A stretch of 64,000 nucleotides of DNA from positions 11,389,370 to 11,453,369 of the forward strand of contig CM057831.1 of the NCBI GenBank assembly GCA_030068075.1, given 5' to 3'. Each line of letters opens with the position of its first letter. The first letter of the stretch is position 1. Position numbers and translations under genes: made by a program. This document shows positions 1 through 13,534 of the stretch, piece by piece. The stretch is from Paguma larvata (lineage: Eukaryota; Chordata; Mammalia; Carnivora; Viverridae). The notes beneath the pieces were generated by a model. The model did not search any database, was not told the DNA's origin, and saw only the letters and a program-made list of their open reading frames with translations.

Positions 1-288
1 TAACCAGCCACAGGGCCAGAGTCCAGCCACACAGCCAGGGATCAGCAGGAAGCCACCCCTTCACCCACGGCTCTGCCCTGTCCCCTCCAGTGCGGGCCTC
101 AGCAAATGAAACAGGGACCAGGGCACAAGGGGAGGAAGGCGCCCAAGCCACTTGAGCTTAGGATGCTGTCCAGGACAGGGAAGTCTGGCTCTGCCGTGAC
201 GAAGGAGGGGGACAGGACATGAGTCACGCAGCGTTTGTTGGCTCTGCCGCTTGTCTGGTACTTAAGTGTCTTCTGGAACGGAGTTTTA

Positions 289-2495
<2,207 letters not shown>

Positions 2496-2825
2496 CTGAG
2501 GGAGACGAGAAAACAGGAGATTACTGACGGAGAATCCATGGGGGCTGGAGGGGGTCCCAGAGGGAGGCACTGCCCGTGAGCCAGCACGCTGTGTCCCTAG
2601 AATTTCTGCCTTTCTCCGCTCTTCCTTGTCCGCCCGCCTGTGAAACCAGCTGTGATTAAAGGCTCAACCTAATTACTTTTGTCTGCGTGAGCCCAGGGGA
2701 GGCAGGGGTGGGATATAGCAGAGAGAGCGGCCCTCTCTAGCCCTGCTCCCTCAGCCACCTACCTTCTCATTCATTCAGCCAAGGTTTACGGGTTGCCAGG
2801 CACTGCACTAGGTGCTCGGTTAATT

Positions 2826-2828
<3 letters not shown>

Positions 2829-2866
<38 letters not shown>
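2829..2866. repeat. (CA)n microsatellite
   Basis: About 19 CA units, followed within a few bases by an interrupted C-run. It lies in the SLC37A4 5' non-coding intron. The rest of 2500-3100 shows no recognisable gene. Confidence 0.95.
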
Positions 2867-2868
<2 letters not shown>

Positions 2869-3099
2869 AGACACCACCCCCCCCCCAACAACCCCACTTC
2901 CAAGTCTTCTTAGGGCGGACTCAAGCCCTGTAACTCCCAATGCCTAGCACCCACTGGGGTGTAGCTGCGTATGGATTGTTGCAGAATTGTAAGCAACTTC
3001 CCAGTACAGCCCCCGTGTTGCACTGAAAGCCTCTATAAAGCCTGCGGTCGTGGTCGTGGTCACTCGGCTGCCTCTGGTCCCTTTACCCTGTGACGCCAG

Positions 3100-3880
3100 T
3101 GTGGGGTGCCCTCTGGCTGGCTGCGGGGGGGGGGGGGCTGCAGGGTGAGTGACGGTACAACCCGTGGGCGGGAAGGTCCACTCGAGGGCTTCGGGCGGCA
3201 CTGCGGAGCGGGCTCGGGTCCCAGGGCCCCGGCAGCACGCCCCCGGCTTTTCCGCTCGATTAGGAAAGCAAGTGGGGCAGGAGGCGTAGGCGCGAGCGGA
3301 GCAGGCCGCCGCTCCGGGTCCCCCGGAGGCGCCTCGCTCCGGGCGCTTGGTGGCTCAGCCCAACAGGACGGGGCCAGGCGCAGGCTCTCGGCACCTGCCC
3401 AGCCCCGTGTCCTCGAGCTACCCAGGACACCCGACCCGGGCTGCGAGGCCACGGGGCCGGCAGCCCGAGAGGTGAGGAGAAGCCGGACTGGTGCGACAAA
3501 AAGGTGAGTGCTGGTACCGAGCAGCCCCGCCGAGGCCCCCAGACCCAGGGGCTGCCCCCTCGTCCCAGAAGGGGCAGCTGCAGGAACACCTGCGCTTTGT
3601 ATCGGAAGTTAAGGCGACCTTCGCCGGGGCTCGAACAAAAGAGCCCCAGGACCCGAGACTCCCCCTCCAGCCCCGCCTTCTGCCGGCGCCCCTCCCCCGC
3701 ATTCGTCCCGCTACCTGAACGCAGGCGGGAGCCGGAATAGGACAGAGCCCGGAGGCGGGACCGCGTGCGCATGCGCCTGCGTTCGGGGCGGGGCCGCCGA
3801 CTGCGCCTGGCTGGCTGAGAGCCAAGTCCGCCGCCAAGGCTGCAGTCCAAATCCGGCCGTAGCACTGGTCTTTGGGCGAG
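3100..3880 (-). promoter_or_regulatory. SLC37A4: CpG-rich promoter region of SLC37A4 with candidate non-coding exon 1
   Basis: GC- and CpG-rich block upstream of the SLC37A4 coding exons, the expected place for its promoter. On the minus strand a good splice donor (GTTCAG then GTAGCG) ends at 3715, so an untranslated first exon could run from about 3860 to 3715 and splice to the acceptor at 2495. A run of G (3125-3137) and many GC boxes are present. The transcription start cannot be fixed from the sequence. Confidence 0.5.
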
Positions 3881-4265
3881 AACAGCGCCCCTTAGGGGCT
3901 GAACTCGTAGGTCCCTTCTTTAACTGATGGCGTTCAACATGCTAGTTTTTAGTGCGTGCCTCCCACTATCGATCGCTGGTCCCGCGATGTTCGGAGTCTG
4001 GAAAAGGTCTTGTAGCGAGCACAGTCTTTTCTGTAAGAAATTAAATCAGTCTTCAGTAAACACAGTATGAACATTTAATTTGTAATCAGACCGTTGGGGA
4101 CGAAGTTAAGACAAAATAGAGTGTTTAAAGTACACATCCAGGAATAAACCTCAAATTCTAATCCTGGACCCACTACATTTTAACAATGTGACCTTGGGTA
4201 ATAATTTCTATGAGGCCAGTTTCTTACCAACCTCACAGGTTCATGCGAGGACTCAACAGAAGATT

Positions 4266-4374
4266 TATTTTTTTTAAAGGTTTTATTTTCTAAGTATTCT
4301 CTAAGTGGGGCTTGAACTCAGAACCCCAAGATCAAGAGTCACACACTCCACCTGCTGAGCCAGGCAGGAGCCCC
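4266..4374 (-). mobile_element. CAN-SINE (short, old type)
   Basis: tRNA-derived head without the TCTC-rich body, flanked by a 13-bp target-site duplication (TCAACAGAAGATT at 4253-4265 and TCAATAGAAGATT at 4375-4387). Confidence 0.85.
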
Positions 4375-4570
4375 TCAATAGAAGATTCAGATAAGAGTTT
4401 AGAAAATTTAGACAATCTGTTTCGTAGAAACTACTGGAGAATTGCTGAAACAATTCTAAATGTTCCAAAGTTGACAGCAAAGATCTTTTAGATTAGGAAG
4501 CTGACCAGGGAAGGGAGAAGAGTGCAGCCAGCCACCACCAGTGCCTCTCCAGAATGCCTCGTGAAAGATT

Positions 4571-4790
4571 TTATTTTGTTTTTATTTTTTTTAACATTTA
4601 TTCATTTTTTGAGAGACGGAGTGCAAGTGGGGGAGGGGCAGAGAGAGAGGGAGACACAGAATCTAAGGCAGGCTTCCGGCTCTGAGCCGTCAGCACAGAG
4701 CTGGACACGGGGCTCGAACTCACAAACTGTGAGATCATGACCTGAGCCAAAGTCGGAGACACAACCGACTGAGCCACCCAGGCCCCCCCC
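4571..4790 (-). mobile_element. CAN-SINE (full length)
   Basis: Reverse-oriented copy from the T-rich tail to the tRNA head, ending in a run of C. Confidence 0.9.
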
Positions 4791-5072
4791 CCGTGATTGG
4801 ATTCTGATGAGAATCGTGGGTGGGTTCGGGATTTCCCGTCATTTCCCGTCTGGGTACCCAAAACAATGAATGCACCCAGGGATTCCCCTGAGCAGAGAGG
4901 TGAAGCACTCAGCTTCCCAGATGACAATCATGGATCTAGCGACTGGGAGGCAAGCCGATTTAGGAGAAGATAAAATCAATGAAGAACTGGGAGTCTTAAT
5001 ATCAGCAAAGTATGGATAGGAAACTCTCGGGAGGGTACTGAGGACATTGTAGGCGTGGCTCCCGCGAGGTAG

Positions 5073-5340
<268 letters not shown>

Positions 5341-5376
5341 ACGAAACAAATAATCCAATTAAAAATGGGTGGACGA

Positions 5377-5552
5377 GGGGCGCCTGGGTGGCTCAGTCGG
5401 TTAGGCATCTGACTCTTGGTCTCCGCTCAGGTCGTGGTCTCATGGTCGCGGGATCGAGTCCTGTGTCTGCCTCCCTGCTGATGGCTGGAGCCTGCTTGGG
5501 ATTCTCTGTCTCTCTGTCTCTCTCAAAATAAATAAATAATAAACATTAAAAA
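5377..5552 (+). mobile_element. CAN-SINE
   Basis: Near full-length copy inserted directly after the L1 fragment. Confidence 0.9.
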
Positions 5553-5739
5553 GCAGGAGATGTGGTATCTGTGTCCACCTGATTCCTATATTGTAAAGTG
5601 TATCTCTTTGTAATTAGTAATCTGTGGGTCCATACTTGGATGCTGCCTCATCAACCTTCATCTGCAGGCCTACCTCACCTCTTTCTAGGCTTCAGTTTCT
5701 TCCAAACTCTGATCAACGACCATCCGCAGCCTTCAGAAC

Positions 5740-6452
5740 TATCTTCACAACCACCCCGTGCCTCTGGGACCATCCAACACCAGCTTTTGAGATTGGTCCC
5801 TTATTGTCGACCAGTTACTGAGCTCCCAGATTTGCCAGAGTTATTCCACCCACGTGGCCAGCCACCTAATCCACCTGCATCTGTGGGCCTCCTACCTACC
5901 TCTCTCTGAGTTTCTTGTTCCACCGCGACGGTGTGGCTCTGGTCGGCTGGGGCGTTTCCTCCACCAGCGGGCGGAGGACCAGCGCCAAGGCACCGAGAGT
6001 CCCTTGATGCAAAACCGGCACCGCGGCCGCGCCCTCCTCCAGGACCAGCAGAAGCCTCCCAAGACGGACCGGGCAAGACCCGGAACGTGGAAGCCGCCCC
6101 CGCCCGGGGGGAGGACGTGAAGCAGGCCCTTCTGGCTCTGCAAGCCCCGGGCTCTGCCCGCGCGCCGCGTCCCAGAGGAGCAGGTGAAACTCATCAAGAA
6201 GATGGGGTGCACCTGCCTGGGTTCCGGGGGCTGGGCTGCGCGGCGTCGCTTCCAGGGGCTCACCCTCCAGCCCGCTACCAGTGTCCGGAGCCCCCCACCT
6301 TTGAGGGGCCCCTTGACACCCCCTGGCGCGGGGGCTTCTGCCTGAGCCTCTCCCTGCAGCCCCTTGGCAGCTTTTTAACTACCCTGGAGCTCTCTCTCCC
6401 AAGCCCTAGGCCAGATAGAAGCAATAATGCTTTTCGCAGAAAAAAAAAACCT
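5740..6452 (+). pseudogene. FTL: Processed pseudogene of ferritin light chain (FTL)
   Basis: An intronless, heavily mutated cDNA copy. From 5818 (TGAGCTCCCAGAT, the initiator region with ATG changed to CTG) it follows the FTL coding order: the region matching the N-terminal helix, the stretch GATGCAAAACC near 6005, and GTGAAACTCATCAAGAAGAT (KLIKKM) at about 6182. It continues through the FTL 3' UTR (GGGGCCCCTTGACA, GGCTTCTGCCTGAGCCTCTC) to a damaged polyadenylation site and an A-tail at about 6440-6450. About 80 bp before the initiator resemble the FTL 5' UTR. Frameshifts, stops and an internal loss make it non-coding. Intact ferritin light chain forms the iron-storing shell with the heavy chain. 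Confidence 0.82.
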
Positions 6453-6492
6453 TTTAGGGCAGTTCCTGGTAAGTGTATAAAAACACAAGCGA

Positions 6493-6683
6493 GGGGCACC
6501 TGGGTGGCTCAGCGGGTTAAGCGTTGGACTCTTGATTTCCGCTCAGGTCACGATCCCACAGTTTGTGAGAGCCTTCCCCGCATCAGGCTCTGGGCTCTCA
6601 GCTTGGATTCTCTCCCTCTCTCTCTGCCCCTCCCCCACTCGTGCTCCTTCTCCCTCTAAATAAATAAACATTAAAAAAAAAAG
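6493..6683 (+). mobile_element. CAN-SINE
   Basis: Inserted about 40 bp after the FTL retrocopy tail; ends in an A-rich tail. Confidence 0.9.
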
Positions 6684-6960
6684 GGCAACAGTATGGCTTT
6701 AGAAAAACCACACACACAAGTGATCCTGGGGTCCTTGATTTTGTATCTCGCAAGGATACTGAATTCCTGTGTCGGTTCTAAAAGTTTTTTGGTGGAGTTT
6801 TAAGGGTTGTCTATATATAAAATCATGTTGTCTGAAAACAATGGTAAGGGTAGAGGAAGATCATCTTAATCCACTTCTCAGGATAATTTTACCTTCTTAA
6901 CAGTTATTGAGGACTCCAAAGAGCTATATGGCTTATTTCTGTGAATAGTTTTCACATTAT

Positions 6961-7307
6961 TAAAACTGAGAGATTTAGGGGGCACCTGGGTGGCTCAGTG
7001 GGTTAAGACTTTGACTCTTGATTTCCACTCAGGTCATGATCTTACGGTTGTTGAGTTCGAGTCTCACATTGGGCTCTGCATTGACAGCGTGGATCCTGCT
7101 TAGGATTCTCTCTCTCTCCCTCTCTCTACTCCTCCCTCACTCATGCTATCTCTCTGTCTCTCGCTGTCTCAAAATAAATAAACATGGGGCTCTGTGCTGA
7201 CAATGCAGACCCTGCTTGGGATTCTCTCTTTCCCTCTCTCTTTGCCCCTCCTCCACTCGCTATCTCGCTCTCAAAAGAAATATAAACGTAAAAAACTGAG
7301 AGATTTA
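6961..7307 (+). mobile_element. Compound CAN-SINE (one full copy plus a second 3' half) in a single target-site duplication
   Basis: A complete SINE (6978-7182) is followed without break by a second SINE lacking its tRNA head (7183-7291, starting ATGGGGCTCTGTGCTGAC). The pair is flanked by one duplication, AAAACTGAGAGATTTA, at 6962-6977 and 7292-7307. Confidence 0.85.
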
Positions 7308-7413
7308 AAAAAGCCTTATGAATACCTTTTAAAGTAACGCTAATAAATCAAATAGGACATCAATGTAAATAGCTTTTTTCATGACAGATAATTATGTTTT
7401 AAGAATTTATGAG

Positions 7414-7632
7414 GGGCGCCTCGGTGGCTCAGTGGGTTAAGTGTCCGACTTCAGCTCAGGTCATGATCTCACCGGTTCATGAGTTCAAGCCCCGCGTTGG
7501 GCTCTGCGCTGACAGCTCAGAGGTTGGAGCCTGCTTCAGATTCTGTGTCTCCCTCTCTGCTCCTCCCTCGCCCGCACTCTGTGCCTCTCTCTCTCTCAAA
7601 ATTAAATAAATGTCTTATTAATAATTAAAAAA
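7414..7632 (+). mobile_element. CAN-SINE
   Basis: Flanked by the perfect duplication AAGAATTTATGAG (7401-7413 and 7633-7645). Confidence 0.92.
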
Positions 7633-7849
7633 AAGAATTTATGAGAACGGTGAGATTGTTTTACATTTTCGCAAATCTCTTTAACTTCCGGTTTAAGAGA
7701 AGACCACTAGATTATCTCATCTGCTTCCATGTTCAGGCTGCTGCCTGTGCTATCCTGGTTGAAGTCTCTGAAGACGGAGCCTCCCATAGGTATATAGTTG
7801 GAAAGGAAGTCGTTTTATAGCCTTTCCAGATATTTGTGATAAAAATAAA

Positions 7850-8050
7850 ATTTTTTTTAATGTTTACTTGCGAGATAGAGGACACGTGCATGCACAATCG
7901 GGGGAGGGGCAGAGAGAGCGGGAGAGAGAGAGAATCCCAAGCAGGCTCCCCACTCAGCGTGGAGCACATGGCAGGGCTCTCTTGTGTGATCGTGACCTGA
8001 GCCAAAATCGAGTGTCAGAGGATTAGCCAACTGAGTCACCCAGGAACTCC
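7850..8050 (-). mobile_element. CAN-SINE
   Basis: Reverse copy with a T-rich start and head ending CAGGAACTCC. Confidence 0.88.
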
Positions 8051-8100
8051 ATTCTTTTTTGTTGTTTTATTCTATTTTAGTAAATATTCTTTTTTAAATG

Positions 8101-8202
8101 AGATTTTATTTTTAAGCAACCTCTACACCCAACATGGAGCACGAACGCATAACCCTAAGATCAAAAGTCACACACTCCACCAAATGAGCCAGCCAGATAC
8201 TC
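8101..8202 (-). mobile_element. CAN-SINE (short, diverged)
   Basis: Only the tRNA-related part is left, and it is diverged. Confidence 0.75.
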
Positions 8203-8221
8203 TGTATCTTTTTAAAAATTT

Positions 8222-8447
8222 TTTTAATATTTATTCATTTTTTTAATGTTTTTATTTTTGAGAGAAAGACAGACAGAGCATGAGCAGGGGAGGAGCACAG
8301 ACAGAGAGGGAGACATAGAATCTGAAACAGGCTCCAGGATCCGAGCTGTCAGCACAGAGCCCGACGCAGGGCTTGAACTCACGAACTGTGAGATCGTGAC
8401 CTGGGCTGAAGTTGGATGCTCAACCGACTAAGCTACCCAGGCGCCCT
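8222..8447 (-). mobile_element. CAN-SINE
   Basis: Full-length reverse copy lying next to the older short copy. Confidence 0.9.
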
Positions 8448-9235
8448 GACAAGTGATAATTTCTTAAATATCAGTCACAACGCAGAATCTGAAACCAAGT
8501 CAATGAACTTTTCCTATTCTGATAAGCTAAAGTCTATTGGTCTATCTAGCACTAAAAATGGATACTTTATGCAAGCATGATTTTTTAACATTTCGTGTTG
8601 GTCATTTGGAACGTGTCGGTTCACTGAATCACGCAGCTGTCGCCAATGTCAATGCATTTCATCCCACAAGACCAAAAAATGATATTTGGTAATATCGCCA
8701 CTGATTTTGTTGGAAAAGTATTAAAAAAAAGTAGGAAGCCGTCAAGCTGGAATTTCATTTTTGGCAACAAATACTGACAGTTGTCTTCCTTGAACTAATT
8801 TGGGAGAAAATGTCTGCCAAAAACCATAGCTGGTTTCTGAGGTGTTCTTGCAAGTAAAACTGGCGTTCCATGAGAGAAGAGGCTAATTCCGCTCACAGCT
8901 CGAATACCTTTCGTAGGCGTATTTCCTCAGGGCGGCCATGTACCTCCCACGGAAGTATTTCAGGCATACCGTCGCGTTTAATAAGATTAGTGATTTCCCT
9001 TGCTTTTTCAAGGACAGTCTTAGGGAACCTGCCTTTCTTTTTTAACTTGGAGTGTGTGGTGGTGAAGGAGACTATGACTACTAATGGGGCACGTTGCCAG
9101 TGCTTTGATTCGCTCACACCATGGGGCCACAGCTTCATCTTCCATCGCTCTTATACCATAAGTGCAGATGTGGGGGAGGGGAGGCAGAGTCCATCTCAGC
9201 ATTATTATGAAGGTAGCTTTGACCTCCTTGACTCC

Positions 9236-9464
9236 CTTTTTTTAAAAAAATTTTTTTTAACGTTTATTTATTTTTGAGAGACAGAGAGACAGAGCATGAG
9301 CAGGGGAAGGGCAGAGAGAGAGGCAGACACAGAATCCGAAGCAGGCTCCAGGCTCTGATGAGCCATCAGCACAGAGCCCGATGCGGGGCTCGAACTCACA
9401 GGTGGTAAGATCATGACCTGAGCTGAGGTCGGCCACTTAACCAACTGAGCCACCCAGGTGCTGC
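9236..9464 (-). mobile_element. CAN-SINE
   Basis: Flanked by a perfect 16-bp duplication, TGACCTCCTTGACTCC, at 9220-9235 and 9465-9480. It interrupts the hAT-like remnant near its terminus. Confidence 0.93.
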
Positions 9465-9767
9465 TGACCTCCTTGACTCCTAAAAACGTCCTCAGGAGTC
9501 CAAAGATGCCACTTTGAGAACCACTGCCTTAGTCCAACTAGGATCTGAGCCGATGTGATTGGACCGTATAGTCTTTGTGAAGGGCGCTGTAGTTCACATT
9601 TGCTTTATTCCTGGAGTCCAGTCCCTCAGGGGCCCCAACTTCATGCCTGGGCTCTTTTTCCAAGATTCCTTCTCCTTAAGTGGGCCTCGAACTCCAATTT
9701 TTGTCCTCCTTCCCTCCCCTCCCTCCCTCTCCCCTCCTCTCCCCTCTTCCCTCAGTCCTATGAGACT

Positions 9768-9861
9768 TTTTTTTTTTTAAATAGGCTCCATGTGAGGCTT
9801 GAACTCACGACCCTGAGATCAAGAACCGAATGCTTTACCGACTGAGACATCCAGGCACCCC
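9768..9861 (-). mobile_element. CAN-SINE (short)
   Basis: tRNA-like head with a T-run, flanked by near-identical CCTATGAGACT and CCTAGGAGACT. Confidence 0.8.
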
Positions 9862-10354
9862 CTAGGAGACTTCTGAAATCTGTGCTGAGCCTCTCTCTCA
9901 GCAGCTTCTTCGGATTGGCAAATGCCTTGGTGATGCAAACACCAAATGCTGAGCTCCCTTCTCTGGGACTCGGCCCCTGTGGCAGATTGATTGCAAAATA
10001 TAGCAGCAATTCTCCATCTATAGTAGATACAAATACAACAGAATATCGCTCGGCCACAAAAGAAGGAAATCCTATCATTTGTGACAACATGGTGGAGATG
10101 GGAGGGACACTGTGCAGAGTGAAATAGGCCAGACAGAGAGAGACAAATATTGGATGGTATCACTTATATGTGGAGTCTTAACAACGACAACAACAACAAA
10201 AGTCCGACTCATAGTAACAGAGTAGAACAGGTGGTTGTCAGGGGCCGGGGCTGAGGGAAATGGGGAGAGGTTGGTCAAGGGTACAAGCTTCCAGTAAGTT
10301 CTGAGGACCTAATGACTTACAGCATGGTGACTGTGGTTAATAATACTGTATCGT

Positions 10355-10483
10355 TAAGGCGCTTGGGTGGCTCAATGGGTTGAACGTCCCACTCTTGAAC
10401 TTGACTCAGGTCATGTTCTCATGGTTTTGGGTTCAAGTCCCACATCAGGCTCTGGGATGACAGTGCGGAGCCTACTTGGGATC

Positions 10484-10515
<32 letters not shown>

Positions 10516-10540
10516 AAATAAGTAAATAAAGTTAAAAAAA
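10355..10540 (+). mobile_element. CAN-SINE
   Basis: Perfect duplication AATACTGTATCGT at 10342-10354 and 10541-10553. Confidence 0.93.
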
Positions 10541-10553
10541 AATACTGTATCGT

Positions 10554-11095
10554 ATCCCCCCTAGATAAGGGAGATACATTTCAAGACCCCCAGTGGACAC
10601 CTGAAACTGCAGATAGTACTAAAACCCTATGTAGTATTTCCTGTATATATACACTTATGATAACATTTAATTTACAAGTTAGGCACAGTAACAGATTAAC
10701 AACAATTAATCAGAAAATAAAACAATAATAACGCTTTCTATAATAATTCTGTGAATGTCATTTCTCTCTCAAAATATCTTGCTGCACTATACTCACCCTT
10801 CGCATGATGATGACGTGAGAAGATAAAGTGCCTACCTGATGAAGGACACGTGGCTGGCTCGGTCAGTAGTAGAGCCTGTGACTCCTGATCTCAGGGTCGT
10901 GAGTTCAAGCCCCACATTGGGCCTAGAGTTTACTTAAAGAAAAAAAAAAAAGAAGTGCTCACCTAATGAGGAGTGAGGTGTATGATTTGGGCATCCACAT
11001 AGATACATCTAGATGATACATCTAGACCATAGTTGACCCCGGATAACTGAGACCATGAGCAACTGAAACCATGGAAAGAGAAATCGTGGATAAAT
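10554..11095 (+). mobile_element. Tigger-family (TcMar, MER2-like) DNA transposon remnant
   Basis: Recognisable phrases include AAGACCCCCAGTGGACACCT near the left end, TTTAATTTACAAGTTAGGCA in the middle, and GTTGACCCCGGATAACTGAG near the right end. It sits inside the L1 and is itself split by a short SINE. Confidence 0.6.
10843..10951 (+). mobile_element. CAN-SINE (short)
   Basis: Head plus A-tail only, inserted in the Tigger remnant. Confidence 0.85.
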
Positions 11096-11119
11096 ATTTG
11101 AAATTTGCTGAGGATACAT

Positions 11120-11352
11120 ATTTAAAAATTTTTTGAAGGTTTATTTATTTTTGAGAGAAAGAGAGAGAGAGAGACAGAGACAGAGTGTGAGCAGGGGAGG
11201 GGCAGAGAGAAAGGGAGATACAGAAACTGAAGCAGGCGCCAGGCTCTGAGCTGTCAGCACAGAGCCTGACGCGGGGCTCGAACTCAGGAACCGTGAGATC
11301 ATGACATGAGCTGAAGTTGGATCCTTAACCAACTGAGTCACCCAGGTTCCCC
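11120..11352 (-). mobile_element. CAN-SINE
   Basis: Full-length reverse copy in the L1 3' end, just after the Tigger. Confidence 0.9.
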
Positions 11353-11487
11353 TGGCTAAGAATACATCGTAATTAAGTGTTCTTACTAATTAAAAAAAAA
11401 AAACCAACGGTGAAGTGATGGGCATGTTGATTAACTTGACTGTGGGAGTCATTTCTCACTGTGTACGTGTGTCAAATCATTATACGC

Positions 11488-11766
11488 TTTTTGTTTGGGG
11501 ACAGAGAGGGCGCAAGTGAGCGAGGAGCAAAGACAGGGAGAGAGAGAGAGAATCCCATGAGGGGCAGAGAGAGACAGAGAGGAGACAGAGAGGAGACAGA
11601 GAGAGAGAAGAGAGAGAGAGGGAAGTGGGGCGCACCCAAAGCGGGGCTCGAGCTCACTGGAAGCAGGACTCCTGCTCACCGGATGTGGGGCTTGAATGCA
11701 GGAACCATGAGGTCGTAACCTGAGCCACAGTCAGATGCTTAGCTGACTGAGCCACCCAGGCGCCCT
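11488..11766 (-). mobile_element. CAN-SINE with expanded GAGA tract
   Basis: About 50 bp longer than its neighbours because the AGAGAC-rich body is expanded. Confidence 0.85.
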
Positions 11767-12037
11767 GTCACACTTTAAATATATTATCCTTTTGTCCCTC
11801 AATAAAGCTGGAGGGACATTTTTTTAAAGATGATCTTTCCCTATCCTAACTGCCTCCTATCAGCAAAACAAAGTTCTCTCTAAAGGAAGCTAACATCACC
11901 TAAAGTTTCTAATTATCTCTACGATTCTTTATACACAACGTTCGGCACTCAAAAACAAACAGGAATTGAAAAAGATAAGAATTAAGTTAAAAAAAATACC
12001 GGGAGAGAATCTAGGTAATAGTTATCAAACCCAGATT

Positions 12038-12258
12038 AAAAAAAAATTTTTTTAATGTTTATTTATTTTTGAAGGAGAGAGAGAGACAGAGCATGAGCAG
12101 GGGAGGGGCAGAGAGAGAGCGAAACACAGAATCCGAAGCAGGATCCAGGCTCTGAGCTGTCAGCACAGAGTCCGACGCAGGGCTCGAACTCATGAACCAT
12201 GAGATCATGACCCGAGCCAAAGTCGGACACTTAGCCGACTGAGCCACTCAGGTGCCCC
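12038..12258 (-). mobile_element. CAN-SINE
   Basis: Perfect duplication TCAAACCCAGATT at 12025-12037 and 12259-12271. Confidence 0.93.
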
Positions 12259-12494
12259 TCAAACCCAGATTTTAAGAAAAATATGATTAATATATCCAAG
12301 AAATCAGATGACCAGCAGGGACCTAGAAACTATAAAAGTATATGTAAAAACTATATACTCACTCGGATACTCTTAAACTGAAAAATACAATAACTGGAAA
12401 TAAGAATAGATCAGACACAGGAGAGGAAAGATCAGAAGATAATTAAATTCACTTTAAGAAAGAAAAAGCCAAAACAAACAAAAATTATATTCAT

Positions 12495-12885
12495 AATTGT
12501 GATGGTTAATTTTATGGGTCGACTTAGAGGGTGCTTTTGGATGAGATTAACATTCAAACTGGTGAACTTTGGGTAAAGGGGTTTGTCCTCTGTCATGTGG
12601 GTGGGCCTCATCCAATCAGCTGAAGGCCTGAAGAGACCGAAAAGATTGCCCTTCCCTGAGCAGGAAGAATTTTCCAGCAGACTGCCTTCAGGCTTCATTA
12701 CGCACTATCAGCTTGTCTTTGGACTGAAACTGCTCCATTGGCTTTCGTAGGTCTCCACCTTGCTGATTTTGAACTCAGCAACCTCCATAATTGTGTGAGC
12801 CGATTCCTTATAATAAATCTCTTTATGTATGTATACATACCCTATCAGTTCTGTTTTCATGGAGAACTGTGACTAGCACCATAAT
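12495..12885 (+). repeat. Old LTR/retroposon-like interspersed repeat
   Basis: Runs from GTGATGGTTAATTTTATGGG, through GTGGGTGGGCCTCATCCAAT and CCTCCATAATTGTGTGAGCC, to AGAACTGTGACTAGCACC. This is a mammal-wide dispersed repeat I recognise by sequence but cannot assign to a subfamily with confidence. The bases 12272-12495 before it show no gene. Confidence 0.55.
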
Positions 12886-12909
12886 AATCCAGAATGAAAA
12901 TTATCGATG

Positions 12910-13118
12910 CGGGGCGCCTGAATGGCTCAGTTGGTTAAACGTCTGACTTCAGCTCAGGTCGTGATCTCACAGTTCGTGAGTTCGAGCCCCTCGTCAGGCT
13001 GTCTGCTGTCAGCACAGAGCCCGCTTCCGATCCTCTGTCACCCTCTCTCTCTGCGCCGCCTCCACTCATGCACAGGCTCTCTCTCTGTCTCAAAATAAAT
13101 AAACATTAAAAAATAAAA
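12910..13118 (+). mobile_element. CAN-SINE
   Basis: Duplication GAAAATTATCGATG (12896-12909) and GAAAATTATTGATG (13119-13132). Confidence 0.92.
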
Positions 13119-13322
13119 GAAAATTATTGATGATATCAATGCAAGAGTGGCAACTACAGGAATTAAGACTAAGGAATTTACCTTGTGAAAGGGCATAATA
13201 CCAATTTTGAAAACCTAAGGATCGATAGAAAAACAAAACAAATGTAAGTTTGGGTCTTAATAATTAAGGACCAAATACCAAAATAATCAAAATAGAATGC
13301 ATGGCTTTCAAATAGGCAACAA

Positions 13323-13501
13323 TTTTTTATTAATCTGTTTTTAGTTTACATTCAAGTTAGTTATCATACAGTGCAACAATGATTTCAAGAGTAGATTCCT
13401 TAATGCCCTTTACTTATTTAGCTCATCCTCCCTCCCCCAAGCCCTCCCGTAACCCTCTGTTTGTTCTCTGTATTTAAGAGTCTCTTATGTTTTTGTCCCC
13501 A
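13323..13501 (-). mobile_element. 5'-truncated carnivore L1 3' UTR with target-site duplication
   Basis: Starts with a T-run (its tail read in reverse), then the carnivore L1 3' end (AAGTTAGTTATCATACAGTG, GTATTTAAGAGTCTCTTATG). It is flanked by a perfect 15-bp duplication, TCAAATAGGCAACAA, at 13308-13322 and 13502-13516. Confidence 0.8.
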
Positions 13502-13534
13502 TCAAATAGGCAACAAGTTTTAAAAATTAGCCAA

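Larger units (their letters stand above)
6700..9526. mobile_element. Old interspersed repeat, probably a hAT (Charlie-like) DNA transposon remnant broken by SINEs
   Basis: The non-SINE DNA between 6700 and 9526 has the look of one dispersed old repeat. Its right end, TTTGAGAACCACTG at 9513-9526, is the inverse of the hAT-Charlie terminal repeat CAGTGGTTCTCAAA. I do not see the matching left terminus, so family assignment and left boundary are uncertain. A short minus-strand open frame (8893-9138) inside it is not recognised. Confidence 0.4.
9985..11815 (+). mobile_element. L1 3' end (old L1M type) broken by a SINE, a Tigger and further SINEs
   Basis: The end of ORF2 and the 3' UTR of an old L1 are recognisable at 9985-10354, about 11095-11120, 11353-11487 and 11767-11815. 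They end with CCTCAATAAAGCTGG. The interrupting elements are listed separately. Confidence 0.7.

Noticed and set aside
8893..9138. 81-codon minus-strand frame
   Set aside because: Lies within an old repeat; no start context or family match strong enough to call a gene.
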